Below, piece after piece: positions 13,845 through 14,412 of a stretch of 14,412 nt of DNA. The stretch is taken from the NCBI GenBank assembly GCA_003520425.1, contig DOUU01000254.1, forward strand, positions 18,790-33,201, given 5' to 3'. How positions within the stretch are numbered: the first letter of the stretch is position 1; the number at the start of each line of letters is the position of its first letter. The DNA is from Deltaproteobacteria bacterium (GTDB lineage: Bacteria > Myxococcota_A > UBA9160). Made by a program: the position numbers and the translations under genes. The notes under the pieces were generated by a model, which was not told the origin of the DNA, ran no database searches, and worked only from the letters and a program-made list of their open reading frames with translations.

Positions 13845-14412
13845 ATGACGTACGACACGCTGCTGATCGAGCGGAAGGGGCATGTGGCCACGCTTACGCT
13901 GAATCGCCCGGAGCGGATGAACGCGTTCGACTCTCGCATGCGCGATGAGCTGCCGCGCGCGTGGGATGAGCTCGCGGAAGACACTGAAGTCTGGTGCGTC
14001 ATTGTGACAGGCGCGGGTGACCGGGCTTTCTGTGCTGGCATGGATCTGCGGGAGCCTGTCGCATCCCCGTCACGGCCGGGCGAGAAGGCGCCGCGCGTAC
14101 GCCTCACCGCGCTTGACTGCGAAGTGGGCAAGCCCGTCATCACCGCGGTAAACGGCGTGTGTGCGGGCGGCGGTCTGGCCTTCGTAGCCGACAGCGACCT
14201 CGTCTTGTGCTCGACGAATGCGAGCTTTACCGATGCGCGCACCGGTGCGGGGCAGGTCTCCATCCATGGAACCCTCCGCCTCGCGCGCAGGATTCCCCTG
14301 GAAGCCGTCTTGCGTCTCGTGCTCCTCGGCAAGGCCGAACGCGTCTCTCCGGAGCGCGCGCTCGAGATCGGCTTGGTGGGGGAGGTGGTGTCGCCGGGAG
14401 ACCTCCTCCCGC
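13845..14412 (+). CDS. Crotonase superfamily protein, 3' end outside the window
   Basis: ATG 13845 follows AGGAG (13836-13840) at 4 bases and lies 7 bases after the previous stop. At least 189 codons are open to the window edge, ending V-V-S-P-G-D-L-L-P, so roughly the last 70-80 residues are missing. The fold markers are L-N-R-P-E-R-M-N-A-F (19-28), A-F-C-A-G-M-D-L (61-68) and C-A-G-G-G-L-A-F (106-113). The positions of the two hydratase glutamates are A112 and R132 (F-T-D-A-R-T-G), so this protein differs both from classical hydratases and from the His-His pair of its neighbours. Its N-terminus is closer to ordinary enoyl-CoA hydratases than theirs. It may be an isomerase, hydrolase or a CoA-ester-binding partner. 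Fourth gene of the hydantoinase operon, which may continue beyond the window. Confidence 0.87.
   Translation, partial: MTYDTLLIERKGHVATLTLNRPERMNAFDSRMRDELPRAWDELAEDTEVWCVIVTGAGDRAFCAGMDLREPVASPSRPGEKAPRVRLTALDCEVGKPVITAVNGVCAGGGLAFVADSDLVLCSTNASFTDARTGAGQVSIHGTLRLARRIPLEAVLRLVLLGKAERVSPERALEIGLVGEVVSPGDLLP

Noticed and set aside
13139..14332. 397-codon open frame on the minus strand across the two terminal crotonases
   Set aside because: Spans two real genes and their junction antisense, with no motif; a GC-driven shadow.

Overview
This is a gene-dense, high-GC bacterial window (about two thirds G+C by eye). It has many GTG or TTG starts, 4-bp gene overlaps and no introns. The gene content points to a soil, marine or sponge-type environmental bacterium that grows on complex carbon, such as a high-GC Pseudomonadota, Myxococcota, Binatota or Actinomycetota lineage. 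The sequence alone does not fix the phylum. No rRNA, tRNA, CRISPR array, transposase or phage gene was seen.

Layout. Bases 1-166 (minus strand) hold what looks like the C-terminal remnant of a PIN-type nuclease. Then come a cytochrome P450 (328-1707, +), a phytanoyl-CoA dioxygenase family Fe(II)/2-oxoglutarate oxygenase (1974-2828, +) and a decayed GFA/CENP-V zinc protein (2879-3061, +). Next is a tight five-gene cluster (3189-8216, +): large acyl-CoA dehydrogenase (ACAD), short ACAD, short ACAD, crotonase, large ACAD. The last four genes are joined by three identical GTGA overlaps, and the crotonase carries an in-frame amber stop. About 375 bases without a gene (8217-8591) are unusually rich in hairpins. 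A VOC/glyoxalase-fold gene (8592-9053, -) points back into that region. A divergent intergenic region with a plausible promoter and a perfect 13-bp palindrome precedes a second operon (9174 to the window end, +): hydantoinase/oxoprolinase B subunit, A subunit, and two crotonases, the last cut by the window edge.

How the genes may work together (inference). The two oxygenases could functionalise a hydrophobic or cyclic substrate. Two ACAD pairs, each with one full-length and one shortened subunit, resemble the alpha2-beta2 dehydrogenases used on steroid side chains and rings. All three crotonases lack both glutamates of classical enoyl-CoA hydratase. Two of them have histidine at both sites, so they may be hydrolases or other crotonase-fold enzymes, not simple hydratases. 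The HyuA/HyuB pair is an ATP-dependent hydrolase or carboxylase. Together this looks like a catabolic island for a cyclic or branched terpenoid, steroid or related acid. No CoA ligase, thiolase, transporter or regulator lies inside the window, so the substrate cannot be named.
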